NCBI RefSeq assembly: GCF_023920105.1
Contig: NZ_CP083693.1
Location: 1,875,283 to 1,939,282 of the forward strand
Reading direction: 5' to 3'
DNA: 64,000 nt
Source of the DNA: Bartonella taylorii
Lineage (GTDB): Bacteria; Pseudomonadota; Alphaproteobacteria; Rhizobiales; Rhizobiaceae
In this document: piece after piece, positions 50,824-59,179 of the stretch
Layout: the number at the start of each line of letters is the position of its first letter
How positions within the stretch are numbered: the first letter of the stretch is position 1
The notes under the pieces: model-generated
What the model saw: only the letters and a program-made list of their open reading frames with translations
The model's database searches: none
Told to the model about the DNA's origin: nothing
Made by a program: the position numbers and the translations under genes

Positions 50824-51189
50824 TTAAAAGTTTTCATTCTGATTAGCGATGAGTTGTAAAATTGCTCTTTGTTTTACAGATGTTAAAACTCTAAATCTTT
50901 TTAAAAGCAGATATTCCTCTCTGCTCGATATTAGCTCATCATGTTGGTATGGGGTTTCTTGTTTTGTTAAGACATCAGTGTAAAAAAAGGTAAGTGGAAC
51001 GCTCAGGATATCGGCAATATCTTTCAGGCGCCCTGCGCTTACACGATTTAAGCCTGTTTCATATTTTTGAACTTGTTGGTAGCTTACACTTAAAGCATGC
51101 GCTAATTCTTTTTGAGACATTTTTAGCATTTTTCGCCTAAAACGAATTCTCTTGCCTACAAAAGTGTCGTTGAGAGTTTTGGTTTGCAC
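50824..51189 (-). CDS. XRE-family helix-turn-helix regulator
   Basis: 121 aa from the GTG at 51189, chosen because a GGCGGGGGG run lies about 7 bp upstream and the family begins with TKTLNDTFVGKRIRFRRKML. An ATG at 51225 in the same frame lies within the hairpin of the upstream structured RNA and would add 12 residues. The HTH is LKMSQKELAHALSVSYQQVQKYE. The tail (SVKQRAILQLIANQ) is typical of rhizobial XRE proteins. The tandem with the upstream RNA is the arrangement known for Brt/Trp pairs in Bartonella henselae. Confidence 0.85.
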   Translation of the reverse strand: MQTKTLNDTFVGKRIRFRRKMLKMSQKELAHALSVSYQQVQKYETGLNRVSAGRLKDIADILSVPLTFFYTDVLTKQETPYQHDELISSREEYLLLKRFRVLTSVKQRAILQLIANQNENF

Positions 51190-51520
51190 TTTAGAGCCCC
51201 CCGCCGGTTGCGAGCGCCCTCGCATTGGTATTCCGGGAGTAACAAGTACTGAGCTCTAGTCAGCATTCTGCTTTTAGTGCTGAGAGCACCTGGACATAGC
51301 AAAATCTCCCGGAATCCCGGGACACCCACAGAGTGGGTTCATTTTTACGCTAGAGCTTAGGGCTTGTTTTCCCTATTGGTCGTTGCGTATACGACCAAAA
51401 TCACCTTTTAAGTCATAAAGTAATTTCAGGGGATTTACAATAAAAATGAAAACAGTGTTTTTTTCATGAGAGGTGCTGCGTTTTTCATCAAGTCAAAAAT
51501 GGTGAGAAAAGCTGTGGCAT
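51190..51520 (-). ncRNA. Brt-like structured RNA, copy 1 (next to the XRE gene)
   Basis: Strong nested inverted repeats: outer stem ATTCCGGGAG (51230-51239) with CTCCCGGAAT (51306-51315), inner hairpin GTGCT-gag-AGCAC (51277-51289), hairpins GCGAG-cgcc-CTCGC (51210-51223), ACCCAC-aga-GTGGGT (51324-51338) and TTGGTCGT/ACGACCAA (51376-51398). Strand is assigned from the XRE gene that follows. It resembles the Bartonella regulatory transcripts (Brt), about 200-nt RNAs placed upstream of XRE-type genes. Ends are approximate; the region to 51520 is the part repeated in copy 2. Confidence 0.7.
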
Positions 51521-51545
51521 TTTTGCGCATGGGTTTTGTTTGTTA

Positions 51546-51890
51546 AAGCTTCCTGCTGGGTGCGAGCACCCTCGCATTGGTATTCCGGGAGTCTGAAAAC
51601 ACTGAATCCGAATCAGCCTTTTGCTTTTAGTGCTGAGAGCACTTGGACATGGCAAAATCTCCCGGAATCCCGAGGATACCTATAGTATGGGCTTATTTAT
51701 AATGGATTAATCTGCGTGTTCGAACTTTAGGGTTTTCAAGGTCCCTTTGGTCGTTACGTATGCAACCAAAAATATTTTCTCAATGATAAAGTGATTTTAG
51801 GAGATTGCAGTAAAAATTAAAAAAGTTTTTGTAACTTACAGCTTTTTAATGAGAGGCAGAGAGCCTCTCATTAAATCAAAGCGAAGCATA
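51546..51890 (-). ncRNA. Brt-like structured RNA, copy 2 (orphan)
   Basis: Second copy, offset 352 bp from the first, in the same orientation. It keeps the outer stem (ATTCCGGGAG/CTCCCGGAAT), the GTGCT-gag-AGCAC hairpin and GCGAG-cacc-CTCGC. The CCCAC/GTGGG hairpin of copy 1 is CCTAT/ATGGG here, that is one compensated pair and one G-T pair, so base pairing is conserved. It adds an 11-bp stem TAATGAGAGGC/GCCTCTCATTA at 51845-51871, decayed in copy 1. Its 3' side runs into an eroded start of an XRE gene (MRG.S.PAG.. can be read), so the duplicated unit was RNA plus regulator 5' end. Confidence 0.65.
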
Positions 51891-51945
51891 GTTATTTTAC
51901 TGCTATGATTTTTCACATCCTAATGACAATTAATGGTGCTTGATT

Positions 51946-52611
51946 TTACTGCAAGCGAGCGGATAATTCTTCCTTATAATCATATATGCTTTTAAAACTA
52001 ATGTCAAAATTAAATCGTTTTTTAGCAGCCTCAACAAACCGTGTTCTCGCTATTATATGTGCTAATAAAATATCTTCTGCTAATTTGTCAGATTTTGCAA
52101 ATTTTAATCCCAAGCGTGAAAAAATATCATTACGTATCTCTTGTTTATGCAACAACAATACCTCTAAATTTTTTGCATTTGCGCAATTATTGCAAATTTC
52201 CGTTATGCGAGATGCGTACTCTCTAACCTGTGAAGATGGGCTTGTACCAATATTGTTATTAGTAAGAAGTACAATATCATCTTTACTAACAATTTTTGAA
52301 TATCCATCACCTGTACATTTGTATTCAACAGGTTCACCATATATATCTAGATTTTGTGATTGACCTACACATGGTAAAAGCATGAAACCGTATTTTTCAT
52401 CTTTAAAAAGACCCATCATACCATATTCAAAAAGATTACTTTCTATATACGTTGGTGCATAAATATTCTTAAAATATTCACAATTCCAAACAAACCTATC
52501 TATAAAAACACTACGAATGAAATCATATTCATGTTGAAAACTAGGAATTTCATCATTTTTGTTATTTTCTATTTTATTCATTAGGATCTCCCCTCTATTA
52601 TTAATAAACAA
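51946..52611 (-). CDS. phi29-like portal (connector) protein, shortened
   Basis: 221 aa (MNKIENNKN at residue 11 is an alternative start with GGGGAGAT upstream). The segments YIESNLFEYGMMGLFKD, VLLTNNNIGTSPSSQVREYA and KKRFNFDISFKSIYDYKEEL follow the order of phi29 gp10 ([53 protein letters not shown]) as I recall it. About 50 residues of the middle appear missing relative to gp10 (309 aa). It would form the portal ring of a small podovirus; as a lone, shortened gene it is a phage relic or a captured gene. It is AT-rich. Confidence 0.55.
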   Translation of the reverse strand: MFINNRGEILMNKIENNKNDEIPSFQHEYDFIRSVFIDRFVWNCEYFKNIYAPTYIESNLFEYGMMGLFKDEKYGFMLLPCVGQSQNLDIYGEPVEYKCTGDGYSKIVSKDDIVLLTNNNIGTSPSSQVREYASRITEICNNCANAKNLEVLLLHKQEIRNDIFSRLGLKFAKSDKLAEDILLAHIIARTRFVEAAKKRFNFDISFKSIYDYKEELSARLQ

Positions 52612-52683
52612 TCATGTAATTACTGTTGGTTATATTTACAATATCAATTAATTAAAAATTATTTATTTTTTATATTAACTAAT

Positions 52684-52731
52684 CTATTATTATTATTATT
52701 ATTAGTAGTAGTAGTAGTAGTAGTAGTATAA
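52684..52731. repeat. Trinucleotide microsatellite
   Basis: About seven TAT/ATT units run directly into about eight TAG/AGT units. It lies about 75 bp upstream of the portal-like gene, on the promoter side. Trinucleotide runs of this length are unusual in bacteria and prone to length change. Confidence 0.9.
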
Positions 52732-52784
52732 TAGTAACTAAAATCTCTAATTTGATTTGAGGCAGTGTACTGTTTTTTTGAAAC

Positions 52785-53020
52785 TGCTTTGGTTTCTCCC
52801 TTGTTTTTATAATTTTAAGTAAAAGTGAGGGGGGATCGTATGCCAAAGTGATTTTTCCACAGTAATGAATTCATATGTGGCTTTTAAGATTTTATCAAAG
52901 AGTGCAAAATCGCTTCTTGCTTGAACAATGGCAGGGATTTTCGTAGCCTTTGCTTATCGCTGTGTTCACTGGATATTGCAGCAGTGAGTGTGAGGATTTT
53001 TGTCGGTGCTTGTATGAATG
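52785..53020 (-). pseudogene. Decayed duplicate of the thiE 3' end
   Basis: Matches the thiE 3' region about 253 bp further on: AATGAATTCATATGTGGCTT against AATGAATTCACAGGCGGTTT, GTGCAAAATCGCTTCTTGC against GTTGCAAAATCGCTTCCTGC, GGCAGGGATTTTCGTA against AGCAGGGATTTCCATA, and a TTTTTGTCGGTGC end against TTTTTTATCAGCACC. It is frameshifted and non-functional. Confidence 0.88.
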
Positions 53021-53029
53021 TTTCCCGCA

Positions 53030-53713
53030 TTACAAGGGGGTGGTTTCACATTTTTCTTTTATTCTTTCGAGTATTATCAAAGGGTTGTCATTCCCCAAAA
53101 TGACTTCCTCAACAGCAATGAATTCACAGGCGGTTTTTAAGACTTCATCAAAAGTTGCAAAATCGCTTCCTGCCTGAAGGATAGCAGGGATTTCCATAAT
53201 CTCTGCCCACCACTCTGCTAGTTGGACATTGCGGGGGTGAGCGTCGGGTTTTTTATCAGCACCGAGTTTTCCAAAGAATAGGTAATCGACGCCGGCTTCT
53301 CCAGCAACCATAGCGCTATGGCGATTGCGTAAATTTCCAAAACCTATGATTTTTTGTTCTCTTTTATGGCTTTCGAGGCTTTCGAGAGCGTTAAGGTCAC
53401 CTTCTATATGCACGCCATCAGCCTTTATTCGTCCCGCAATTCGGCTGTCACCAGCGATGAGAAGGGCGGTGTCATTTTGTTGAATATCCTCTGCGTAAAG
53501 TTGTGCTTGTTTTTGTAAAAAAGCTTCATCACCCTGAGAGTCATAGAGAATAGCGCATGCAAAAGATTTTTTTTGTGAGGTTTGGGGTTGCGGGGTTTGG
53601 ATTTGCAAGATTTGGCGCAAAAAGCTAGGCTCTATGGTCCGTCGAACATCCAATGTCAAAACCAATTGAGGACAAGGATGGGGATCAATCGGTTTATTCT
53701 TTTCTTTTGTCAT
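53030..53713 (-). CDS. ThiE/TenI-family thiamine phosphate synthase-like
   Basis: 227 aa (beta/alpha)8 protein. Segments: LLIAGDSRIAGRIKADGVHI, IIGFGNLRNRHSAMVAGEAGVDYLFFGKLGAD and PAILQAGSDFATFDE, the phosphate-binding end of ThiE/TenI folds. The N-terminal part is polar and less conserved. In rhizobia this paralogue follows fba and precedes the Sel1 gene. It may be a true ThiE or a TenI-like aminotransferase, so I give no symbol. Confidence 0.82.
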   Translation of the reverse strand: MTKEKNKPIDPHPCPQLVLTLDVRRTIEPSFLRQILQIQTPQPQTSQKKSFACAILYDSQGDEAFLQKQAQLYAEDIQQNDTALLIAGDSRIAGRIKADGVHIEGDLNALESLESHKREQKIIGFGNLRNRHSAMVAGEAGVDYLFFGKLGADKKPDAHPRNVQLAEWWAEIMEIPAILQAGSDFATFDEVLKTACEFIAVEEVILGNDNPLIILERIKEKCETTPL

Positions 53714-53826
53714 ACAAAGTCCTTGATTTTTAAAAATAAACTTGACTTTTAAAAATAAAATTACATCTTACAATCGCGCTTTGCTAAAAGGTGATTATCA
53801 CTTTTATTGCTTATGGGGGTCCACTT

Positions 53827-54969
53827 ATGGGATACCAAGGTGTTCTTAATCATAATACACATCCTTCTCATCGTGATACACGCATTGATGTTTTTCGTTC
53901 TTTAGCCTTATTGACGATTTTCATCAACCATATTCCTGGAACTCTTTATGAGTCTTTCACACATAGAAACTTCGGTTTTTCTGATGCAGCGGAAGTCTTT
54001 GTTCTGCTTTCAGGAATTTCTCTGGGATTAAGTTTTCATGTGCGGTTACATCAGAAGTCTTTTACTTTCATTGTTCGCAAACTTTGGCAGAGAGCTTTTC
54101 AGCTTTATGGGGCGTATCTTTTTACTAGTTTTGTAACTCTCAGCCTTTTTTTTGCAGGCTTTTTATTGTGGCGTTCAGAAAAACTTTTATCAATGAATAA
54201 TGTGGGTCTCTTTCTCACACAGCCTTTTGTCGCGTTTTTTAGCACCTTAAGTTTTGGGCACCAATTAGGATATAATAATATTCTTCCGCTTTATATTGTT
54301 CTGATGCTTTTTGCACCCTTTGCGCTTTATTTAAGTTGTAAACACAAAGGGCTTTTGCTTTTGAGCTCGTTCATACTGTACTTGGTTTGCGGTTTTTATG
54401 AAATTGCTCCCCATTCTTATCCTTTAGAGGGGAAATGGTTTTTGAACCCTTTGTCTTGGCAATTCTTGTTTATTATAGGATTGACTGCTACTTTATCTCT
54501 TAAACAAGGGAAAACAATCACCTTTAAACCTTTTTGGATTGTTCTTTCTGCGGGCTATCTTTTGTTGGCATTTTTATGGGTGCGCTTCAACTGGTGGGGT
54601 ATTTTAGGCTGGCTTGGCTGGTCTTCCCCATTGATTAATTTTAATAAAACCTTTTTAAGTTTGCCACGTCTGCTCCATATTGTTGCTTTATCAGTACTTG
54701 TTCTTTGTTTACCCCGTTTGCACAAGTGGTTTTGTGTCTCACCTCAAAATCCTTTGGCAATTTTAGGAAAACACAGTTTACCTGTCTTTGTAATGGGAAC
54801 TGTTTTTGCTATGTTTGGACAAGTTTTCAAAACAGTGGTGACAGGAACGTTTTTTTCCGATACCTTACTCATTATAAGCGGTATTGCTCTGCAGTTTGGG
54901 GTCGCCTATTATTATGAAAAACGCCGATCTCTGCGCTGGTTTTCTTCAAGGAAACCTATCAGTTTGTAA
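53827..54969 (+). CDS. opgC: OpgC-domain membrane protein
   Basis: 380 aa from the ATG at 53827 (GGGGGT upstream; a GTG at 53791 would add 12 residues). About ten membrane helices. The N-terminal RIDVFRSLALLTIFINHIPGTLYESFT and FGFSDAAEVFVLLSGI are the OpgC signature. OpgC-type acyltransferases succinylate periplasmic glucans; whether this organism makes such glucans is not shown here. Confidence 0.88.
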   Translation: MGYQGVLNHNTHPSHRDTRIDVFRSLALLTIFINHIPGTLYESFTHRNFGFSDAAEVFVLLSGISLGLSFHVRLHQKSFTFIVRKLWQRAFQLYGAYLFTSFVTLSLFFAGFLLWRSEKLLSMNNVGLFLTQPFVAFFSTLSFGHQLGYNNILPLYIVLMLFAPFALYLSCKHKGLLLLSSFILYLVCGFYEIAPHSYPLEGKWFLNPLSWQFLFIIGLTATLSLKQGKTITFKPFWIVLSAGYLLLAFLWVRFNWWGILGWLGWSSPLINFNKTFLSLPRLLHIVALSVLVLCLPRLHKWFCVSPQNPLAILGKHSLPVFVMGTVFAMFGQVFKTVVTGTFFSDTLLIISGIALQFGVAYYYEKRRSLRWFSSRKPISL

Positions 54970-55137
54970 CGCTGCGCGCGCTAACGCGTTAACCTTAGCT
55001 TAAGAAGCACATTGCGCAAAAATTTGAAAAGAGGTACTCAATTAAAAAAAGACATTCACCGCAGCAGGAAAAGAAACTTTTTAACTCTCTAATCGTTGAG
55101 TGTCATAATTTTTGTGCTGATATTGGAGTATAAAAGC

Positions 55138-55656
55138 GTGAGTGCACATAAACTTCCCCATGATGAACCCATTATCATGATTGAGCATAATGCTTTTGAT
55201 AATGCTTTCAATCGTCTCTATGAAGAGACAATGAAACTCATTGAAGAAACTGCAACTTATATTGATACGGAAGGGAAATTAGCTGCACGTTCCCTTTCAG
55301 CAGAAATGTCTGCAATGTATGCCAAAGAGGCGATGTATCTGAGCACACGGCTTATGCAAATCGCCTCTCAACTCCTCCTTTTTCGTGCAGAGCGCGAAGG
55401 GGAAATGACACCAGAACAAATACAAAAAGAGATTGCAAAAGTATCGCTTCATACACCGACGCTGAAACTAGAAAGTCCTCATTGGCAAGAGTTACCAGAG
55501 GTCTTCCGCCACTTTGTCACCCGTTCATTGCGTCTTGAAGCACGTATGCAATATATGCGTGCTGGTAGAGAAAGTGGATCTTCTGATATCTTGGAAGAAG
55601 ACAATCCAGTGGGCAAGCAAATCGAATTGATTAAGACAGCATTTGGGCGTTCTTAG
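55138..55656 (+). CDS. DUF1465 protein
   Basis: 172 aa from the GTG at 55138 (GGAG about 9 bp upstream); a longer in-frame start at 55096 adds a short hydrophobic lead I consider spurious. Helical throughout: RLYEETMKLIEETATYID, LAARSLSAEMSAMYAKEAMYLSTRLMQIASQLL. Known from rhizobia next to ruvC; function unknown. Confidence 0.82.
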   Translation: MSAHKLPHDEPIIMIEHNAFDNAFNRLYEETMKLIEETATYIDTEGKLAARSLSAEMSAMYAKEAMYLSTRLMQIASQLLLFRAEREGEMTPEQIQKEIAKVSLHTPTLKLESPHWQELPEVFRHFVTRSLRLEARMQYMRAGRESGSSDILEEDNPVGKQIELIKTAFGRS

Positions 55657-55734
55657 GAGCTTTTGTACCTCGCTTCTTCTTCATTTCTATTGGTGTGCCT
55701 CCTCTTTCAAAACAGATTTCGATCAATATTCTTC

Positions 55735-55900
55735 TGTACTTTTTGCTGCTTAGTTTGTTCAAGGGTAGAAAAGTGTATATGAGACTTATGGCAGAGATGG
55801 TTGATATTGAAATGTGGTAATTTGCTGCATTTGGAAGCCCGTATGGAATCTATGTGCACCGTTGAGGAAGATATATTTTTCCTTTGTTGTCTTGGCTGTT
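55735..55900 (+). pseudogene. Decayed tandem copy of the DUF1465/ruvC junction
   Basis: TGTTCAAGGGTAGAAAAGTG and ATGGCAGAGATGG (55788) copy the true ruvC lead TGTTCAAGGGGAGAAAAAGTG and ATGGCAGAGACG (55944). Next comes TTGGAAGCCCGTATGGAAT, similar to the DUF1465 3' coding stretch CTTGAAGCACGTATGCAAT. Unit 156 bp. Confidence 0.82.
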
Positions 55901-55943
55901 AACCTCTGTTCAAGGGGAGAAAAAGTGTATAGACTTCAAATTT

Positions 55944-56453
55944 ATGGCAGAGACGATTCGTATTATAGGCATTGATCCCGGACTACGTCGTACAGGATGG
56001 GGTGTTATTGATCTCTCCGGTAATCGCCTTCAATTTATTGCAGCAGGAACGATTTGTTCTGATGTACGGTGTGATCTTGCTTCCAGATTATGCCAACTTT
56101 ACAAAGGACTTTCCGAGATTTTGCATCAATTTATGCCCCATGAAGCTGCTGTGGAACATGTCTTTGTCAACAAAGATGCTACGGCAACTTTAAAGCTTGG
56201 TCAAGCGCGTGCCATTGCGCTTCTTGCTCCAGCGCAAGCAAATCTGCCCGTTTTTGAATATGCTCCAAATAAAGTAAAAAAATCGGTTATTGGTGTTGGC
56301 CATGGCGCTAAAGAACAAATTCATATGATGGTAAAAGTTCTTCTTCCCCGTGCGGAATTTGACAGCAGTGATGCGGCTGATGCACTTGCTCTTGCTCTTT
56401 GTCATAGCACGCATCGTAGTAGTATTTCTCATCGTTCAAGGATTATGGCATGA
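55944..56453 (+). CDS. ruvC: Holliday junction endonuclease RuvC
   Basis: 169 aa from the ATG at 55944; the upstream in-frame extension to 55884 is non-conserved. Resolvase core [40 protein letters not shown] and [14 protein letters not shown] with the acidic residues (Asp in IDPG, Glu in VEHV, final Asp pair). It cuts four-way junctions together with RuvAB. First gene of ruvC-A-B. Confidence 0.97.
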   Translation: MAETIRIIGIDPGLRRTGWGVIDLSGNRLQFIAAGTICSDVRCDLASRLCQLYKGLSEILHQFMPHEAAVEHVFVNKDATATLKLGQARAIALLAPAQANLPVFEYAPNKVKKSVIGVGHGAKEQIHMMVKVLLPRAEFDSSDAADALALALCHSTHRSSISHRSRIMA

Positions 56454-56620
56454 TTGGTAAGTTAAAAGATATTTCCGAATACATTTTTGATGCTTATATT
56501 ATGTTGGTAAAAGTTCTGCTTCCTAGTGCTGAATTTGATAGCAATATTGCTGTTGATGAGCTTGCTCTTGTCTTTGCCACCCTACGCACTGTAGCAACAT
56601 CTTTCATCGTTTAAGGGTAT
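56450..56620 (+). pseudogene. Decayed tandem copy of the ruvC/ruvA junction
   Basis: ATGATTGGTAAGTTAAAAG at 56450 copies the true ruvA start ATGATTGGTAAATTAAAAG at 56624, breaks up, and is followed by a copy of the ruvC 3' end (GGTAAAAGTTCTGCTTCC, then GCTGAATTTGATAGCA, against GGTAAAAGTTCTTCTTCC and GCGGAATTTGACAGCA). The unit is 174 bp. The ruvA start copy overlaps the ruvC stop as ATGA. Confidence 0.92.
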
Positions 56621-56623
56621 GGT

Positions 56624-57241
56624 ATGATTGGTAAATTAAAAGGTATCCTTGAGCATATCTTTGATGATCATATCCTTGTGGATGTTCAAGGGGTCGGTTA
56701 TGTGGTTTTTGTGTCAAACCGGTTACGTCCTTCTTTACCAGCTCTTGGTGAGAGTATAAGCCTCTTTATTGAAACACATGTTCGGGAAGAAGCTATTCGC
56801 CTTTTTGGTTTTGCTACAAGAGCTGAACAAGAGTGGTTTTGTCTTTTGCAAAATGTTCCAGGTGTGGGTGCAAAGGTTGCCTTAGCAATTTTGGGCACTT
56901 TATCGCCTGATGAGTTGGCGCAAGCGATTGCTTTAAATGATATTGCAATGATTAGTCGTGCTCCGGGTGTTGGTAAAAAAGTCAGTGAAAGAATTGTTGG
57001 CGAACTGAAAAGTAAAGCACCGCCCTTTAACGAACATGCGGTCCATTTTGTTCCGCTCCCTCATCTGGAAGTCACCAATCAACCAACAAATGATGCTCTT
57101 TCCGCCCTCATTAAGCTTGGTTTTGAGCGTGATCAAGCAGCCCGTGCTCTTGCTTTAGCGATGAAGGATCTTGAAGGGGAAACTGTTTCCTCTGCACTGC
57201 TTATTCGCCATAGCCTCAAATTGCTTTCTCCTCCTAATTAG
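56624..57241 (+). CDS. ruvA: Holliday junction branch migration protein RuvA
   Basis: 205 aa. Domain [21 protein letters not shown]; the helix-hairpin-helix pair in [18 protein letters not shown] and [20 protein letters not shown]; the C-terminal RuvB-binding domain ([20 protein letters not shown]). It forms the tetramer that holds the junction. Confidence 0.98.
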   Translation: MIGKLKGILEHIFDDHILVDVQGVGYVVFVSNRLRPSLPALGESISLFIETHVREEAIRLFGFATRAEQEWFCLLQNVPGVGAKVALAILGTLSPDELAQAIALNDIAMISRAPGVGKKVSERIVGELKSKAPPFNEHAVHFVPLPHLEVTNQPTNDALSALIKLGFERDQAARALALAMKDLEGETVSSALLIRHSLKLLSPPN

Positions 57242-57253
57242 TACAAGGTAACA

Positions 57254-58345
57254 ATGCATAAAGATGAAGATCAACGCCTTCTTGGTAGTGTCCCCCTTCC
57301 CAATGATCCAGATCGTTCTTTAAGACCACAAGTACTCGACGATTTTATTGGTCAAGAAGCAGCACGGGCAAATTTAAAAATATTTATTGAAGCGGCAAAA
57401 GCACGTCAAGAAGCACTCGACCATGTTTTATTTGTAGGGCCCCCTGGTTTGGGAAAAACAACGCTTTCACAGATTATGGCAAAAGAATTAGGGGTTAATT
57501 TTCGTTCTACCTCAGGTCCGGTCATTGCTAAAGCAGGGGATTTGGCGGCTCTTTTAACAAATCTAGAAGAACGCGATGTTCTTTTTATTGATGAAATTCA
57601 TCGTTTAAGTCCGGCAATTGAAGAAATTCTTTATCCAGCTATGGAAGATTATCAGCTGGACCTTATCATTGGTGAAGGACCCGCAGCACGTTCGGTTAAA
57701 ATTGACCTTGCTAAATTCACCTTGGTGGCCGCAACCACGCGTTTGGGGTTGTTAACGACACCATTGCGGGACCGTTTTGGCATACCAATCCGTCTCAATT
57801 TTTATACCATAGAGGAATTGGAATATATCGTTCGGCGCAATGCACGTCTGTTTTCGGTGCAGATTAGTGATGATGGTGCCCATGAAATTGCACGCCGTGC
57901 ACGAGGAACCCCACGGATTGCAGGGCGGCTTTTACGGCGGGTTTGTGATTTTGCTCTTGTCAAACGGGCGGAAAAAATTGACCGCAAAGTTGCTGATGAA
58001 GCACTTTCGCGTCTTGAAGTTGATCACCTTGGTCTTGATCCACTTGACCATCGCTATTTGCGGTTAATTGCGGAAACTTTTTTAGGGGGGCCGGTGGGAA
58101 TTGAAACCATTTCTGCTGCCCTTTCAGAACCACGTGATGCTATTGAAGATATTGTTGAGCCCTATCTTCTCCAACAAGGCTTTATTCAACGCACGGCTCG
58201 TGGACGAATTCTTACAGAAAAAGCTTGGAGCCATTTAGGTCTTTGTGCTCCAGTGTCTCAGGTTTCAACACAAAGGAGCGTTCAATTGCTTGATCAGGAG
58301 CATTCATCACTCCAAACAACTTTATGGGATGAAGCAGATGACTGA
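57254..58345 (+). CDS. ruvB: Holliday junction helicase RuvB
   Basis: 363 aa AAA+ motor. Walker A GPPGLGKT (62-69), Walker [10 protein letters not shown], sensor AATTRLGLL with arginine finger PLRDRFG, and the winged helix [21 protein letters not shown]. Its stop (TGACTGAA context) overlaps the start of a decayed ybgC copy. Confidence 0.98.
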   Translation: MHKDEDQRLLGSVPLPNDPDRSLRPQVLDDFIGQEAARANLKIFIEAAKARQEALDHVLFVGPPGLGKTTLSQIMAKELGVNFRSTSGPVIAKAGDLAALLTNLEERDVLFIDEIHRLSPAIEEILYPAMEDYQLDLIIGEGPAARSVKIDLAKFTLVAATTRLGLLTTPLRDRFGIPIRLNFYTIEELEYIVRRNARLFSVQISDDGAHEIARRARGTPRIAGRLLRRVCDFALVKRAEKIDRKVADEALSRLEVDHLGLDPLDHRYLRLIAETFLGGPVGIETISAALSEPRDAIEDIVEPYLLQQGFIQRTARGRILTEKAWSHLGLCAPVSQVSTQRSVQLLDQEHSSLQTTLWDEADD

Positions 58346-58595
58346 AATATCTCCCTTGTAAAATACTTCCTGGTGAAATATTTCTTTGCAAGAGCAATCA
58401 TAAAAAAGCTTTGTCTGTACGAACTTAAGTGCATGTACAGTAAATAAACCGCTCGCGGGCCCATTTTTACAGAAAAAATTTGGAGCTTTTGGAAGCTTTA
58501 TAGGCCGGCTTTCACGATTTCAACACAAAAATGCGTTCAACTGCTTGACATTTAAGAGTATTCGCCAATACAAACGGCTTTATGGAACACAGTAG
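58346..58595 (+). pseudogene. Decayed tandem copy of the ruvB/ybgC junction
   Basis: ATGACTGAAATATC at 58338 copies the ybgC start ATGACTGAAACATC at 58596. From about 58465, ACAGAAAAAATTTGGAGC, TTTCAACACAAAAATGCGTTC and ACGGCTTTATGGAACACAGT copy the ruvB 3' end (ACAGAAAAAGCTTGGAGC, TTTCAACACAAAGGAGCGTTC, ACAACTTTATGGGATGAAGC). The unit is about 258 bp. Confidence 0.92.
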
Positions 58596-59036
58596 ATGAC
58601 TGAAACATCCTCTTTAAAGGGCAATCATACAAACGCTTTTCATGATTTTCAAGCGCGGGTTTATGTTGCTGATACAGATTTTTCTGGTGTGGTTTACCAT
58701 GCCCGCTATCTAGAATTTTTTGAACGGGGACGTTCAGAGTTTTTACGGGATACAGGTTTTAATAACAAAATGTTAGCATCAGGTGTAGAGGGGGAAAAGC
58801 TATTTTTTGTTGTACGCCATATGGAAATTAAATTTTCACGATCAGCACAAATCGATAATTTTTTAACCATAAAAACACGCATTAATCGTATTCAAGGGGC
58901 GCGCTTTTTCATGGAACAATATATTCTGCGTGAGGATGAGGTGTTGGTAACAGCAAAAGTTGAAATTGCTCTTATTAATGAGATAGGAAAGCCGCGCCGT
59001 TTACCAAAAGGTCTTTTTTCGACAGTTCTTGTTTAA
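58596..59036 (+). CDS. ybgC: Tol-Pal-associated acyl-CoA thioesterase
   Basis: 146 aa hotdog-fold enzyme. VYVADTDFSGVVYHARYLEFFERGRSE carries the catalytic Asp of the 4HBT/YbgC family. It precedes tolQ as in most Proteobacteria. Its ATG belongs to the second copy of a duplicated junction. Confidence 0.95.
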   Translation: MTETSSLKGNHTNAFHDFQARVYVADTDFSGVVYHARYLEFFERGRSEFLRDTGFNNKMLASGVEGEKLFFVVRHMEIKFSRSAQIDNFLTIKTRINRIQGARFFMEQYILREDEVLVTAKVEIALINEIGKPRRLPKGLFSTVLV

Positions 59037-59179
59037 AAGTATACTCACTTTAAAGTGGTATTGTGTTGGCTCTTTGATTGATGAGAGAGTAAAAATTTTT
59101 TCTTAAATTTAGAAACTATAAAACAATCTGCTTTATTCAATTTTAACAAATGCACCTTTCATTTAGAGGGATAGAAATT

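Noticed and set aside
51190..51890. Paired repeats as a CRISPR array or insertion sequence
   Set aside because: Only two copies, 352 bp apart, with complex internal stems and no spacers, transposase or terminal repeats; better explained as structured RNAs.
52684..52731. Microsatellite as part of a coding repeat
   Set aside because: TAG runs put stops in at least one frame on the plus strand and no gene spans it.
52921..53177. Overlapping plus-strand ORFs near thiE
   Set aside because: Antisense shadows of thiE and of its decayed duplicate.
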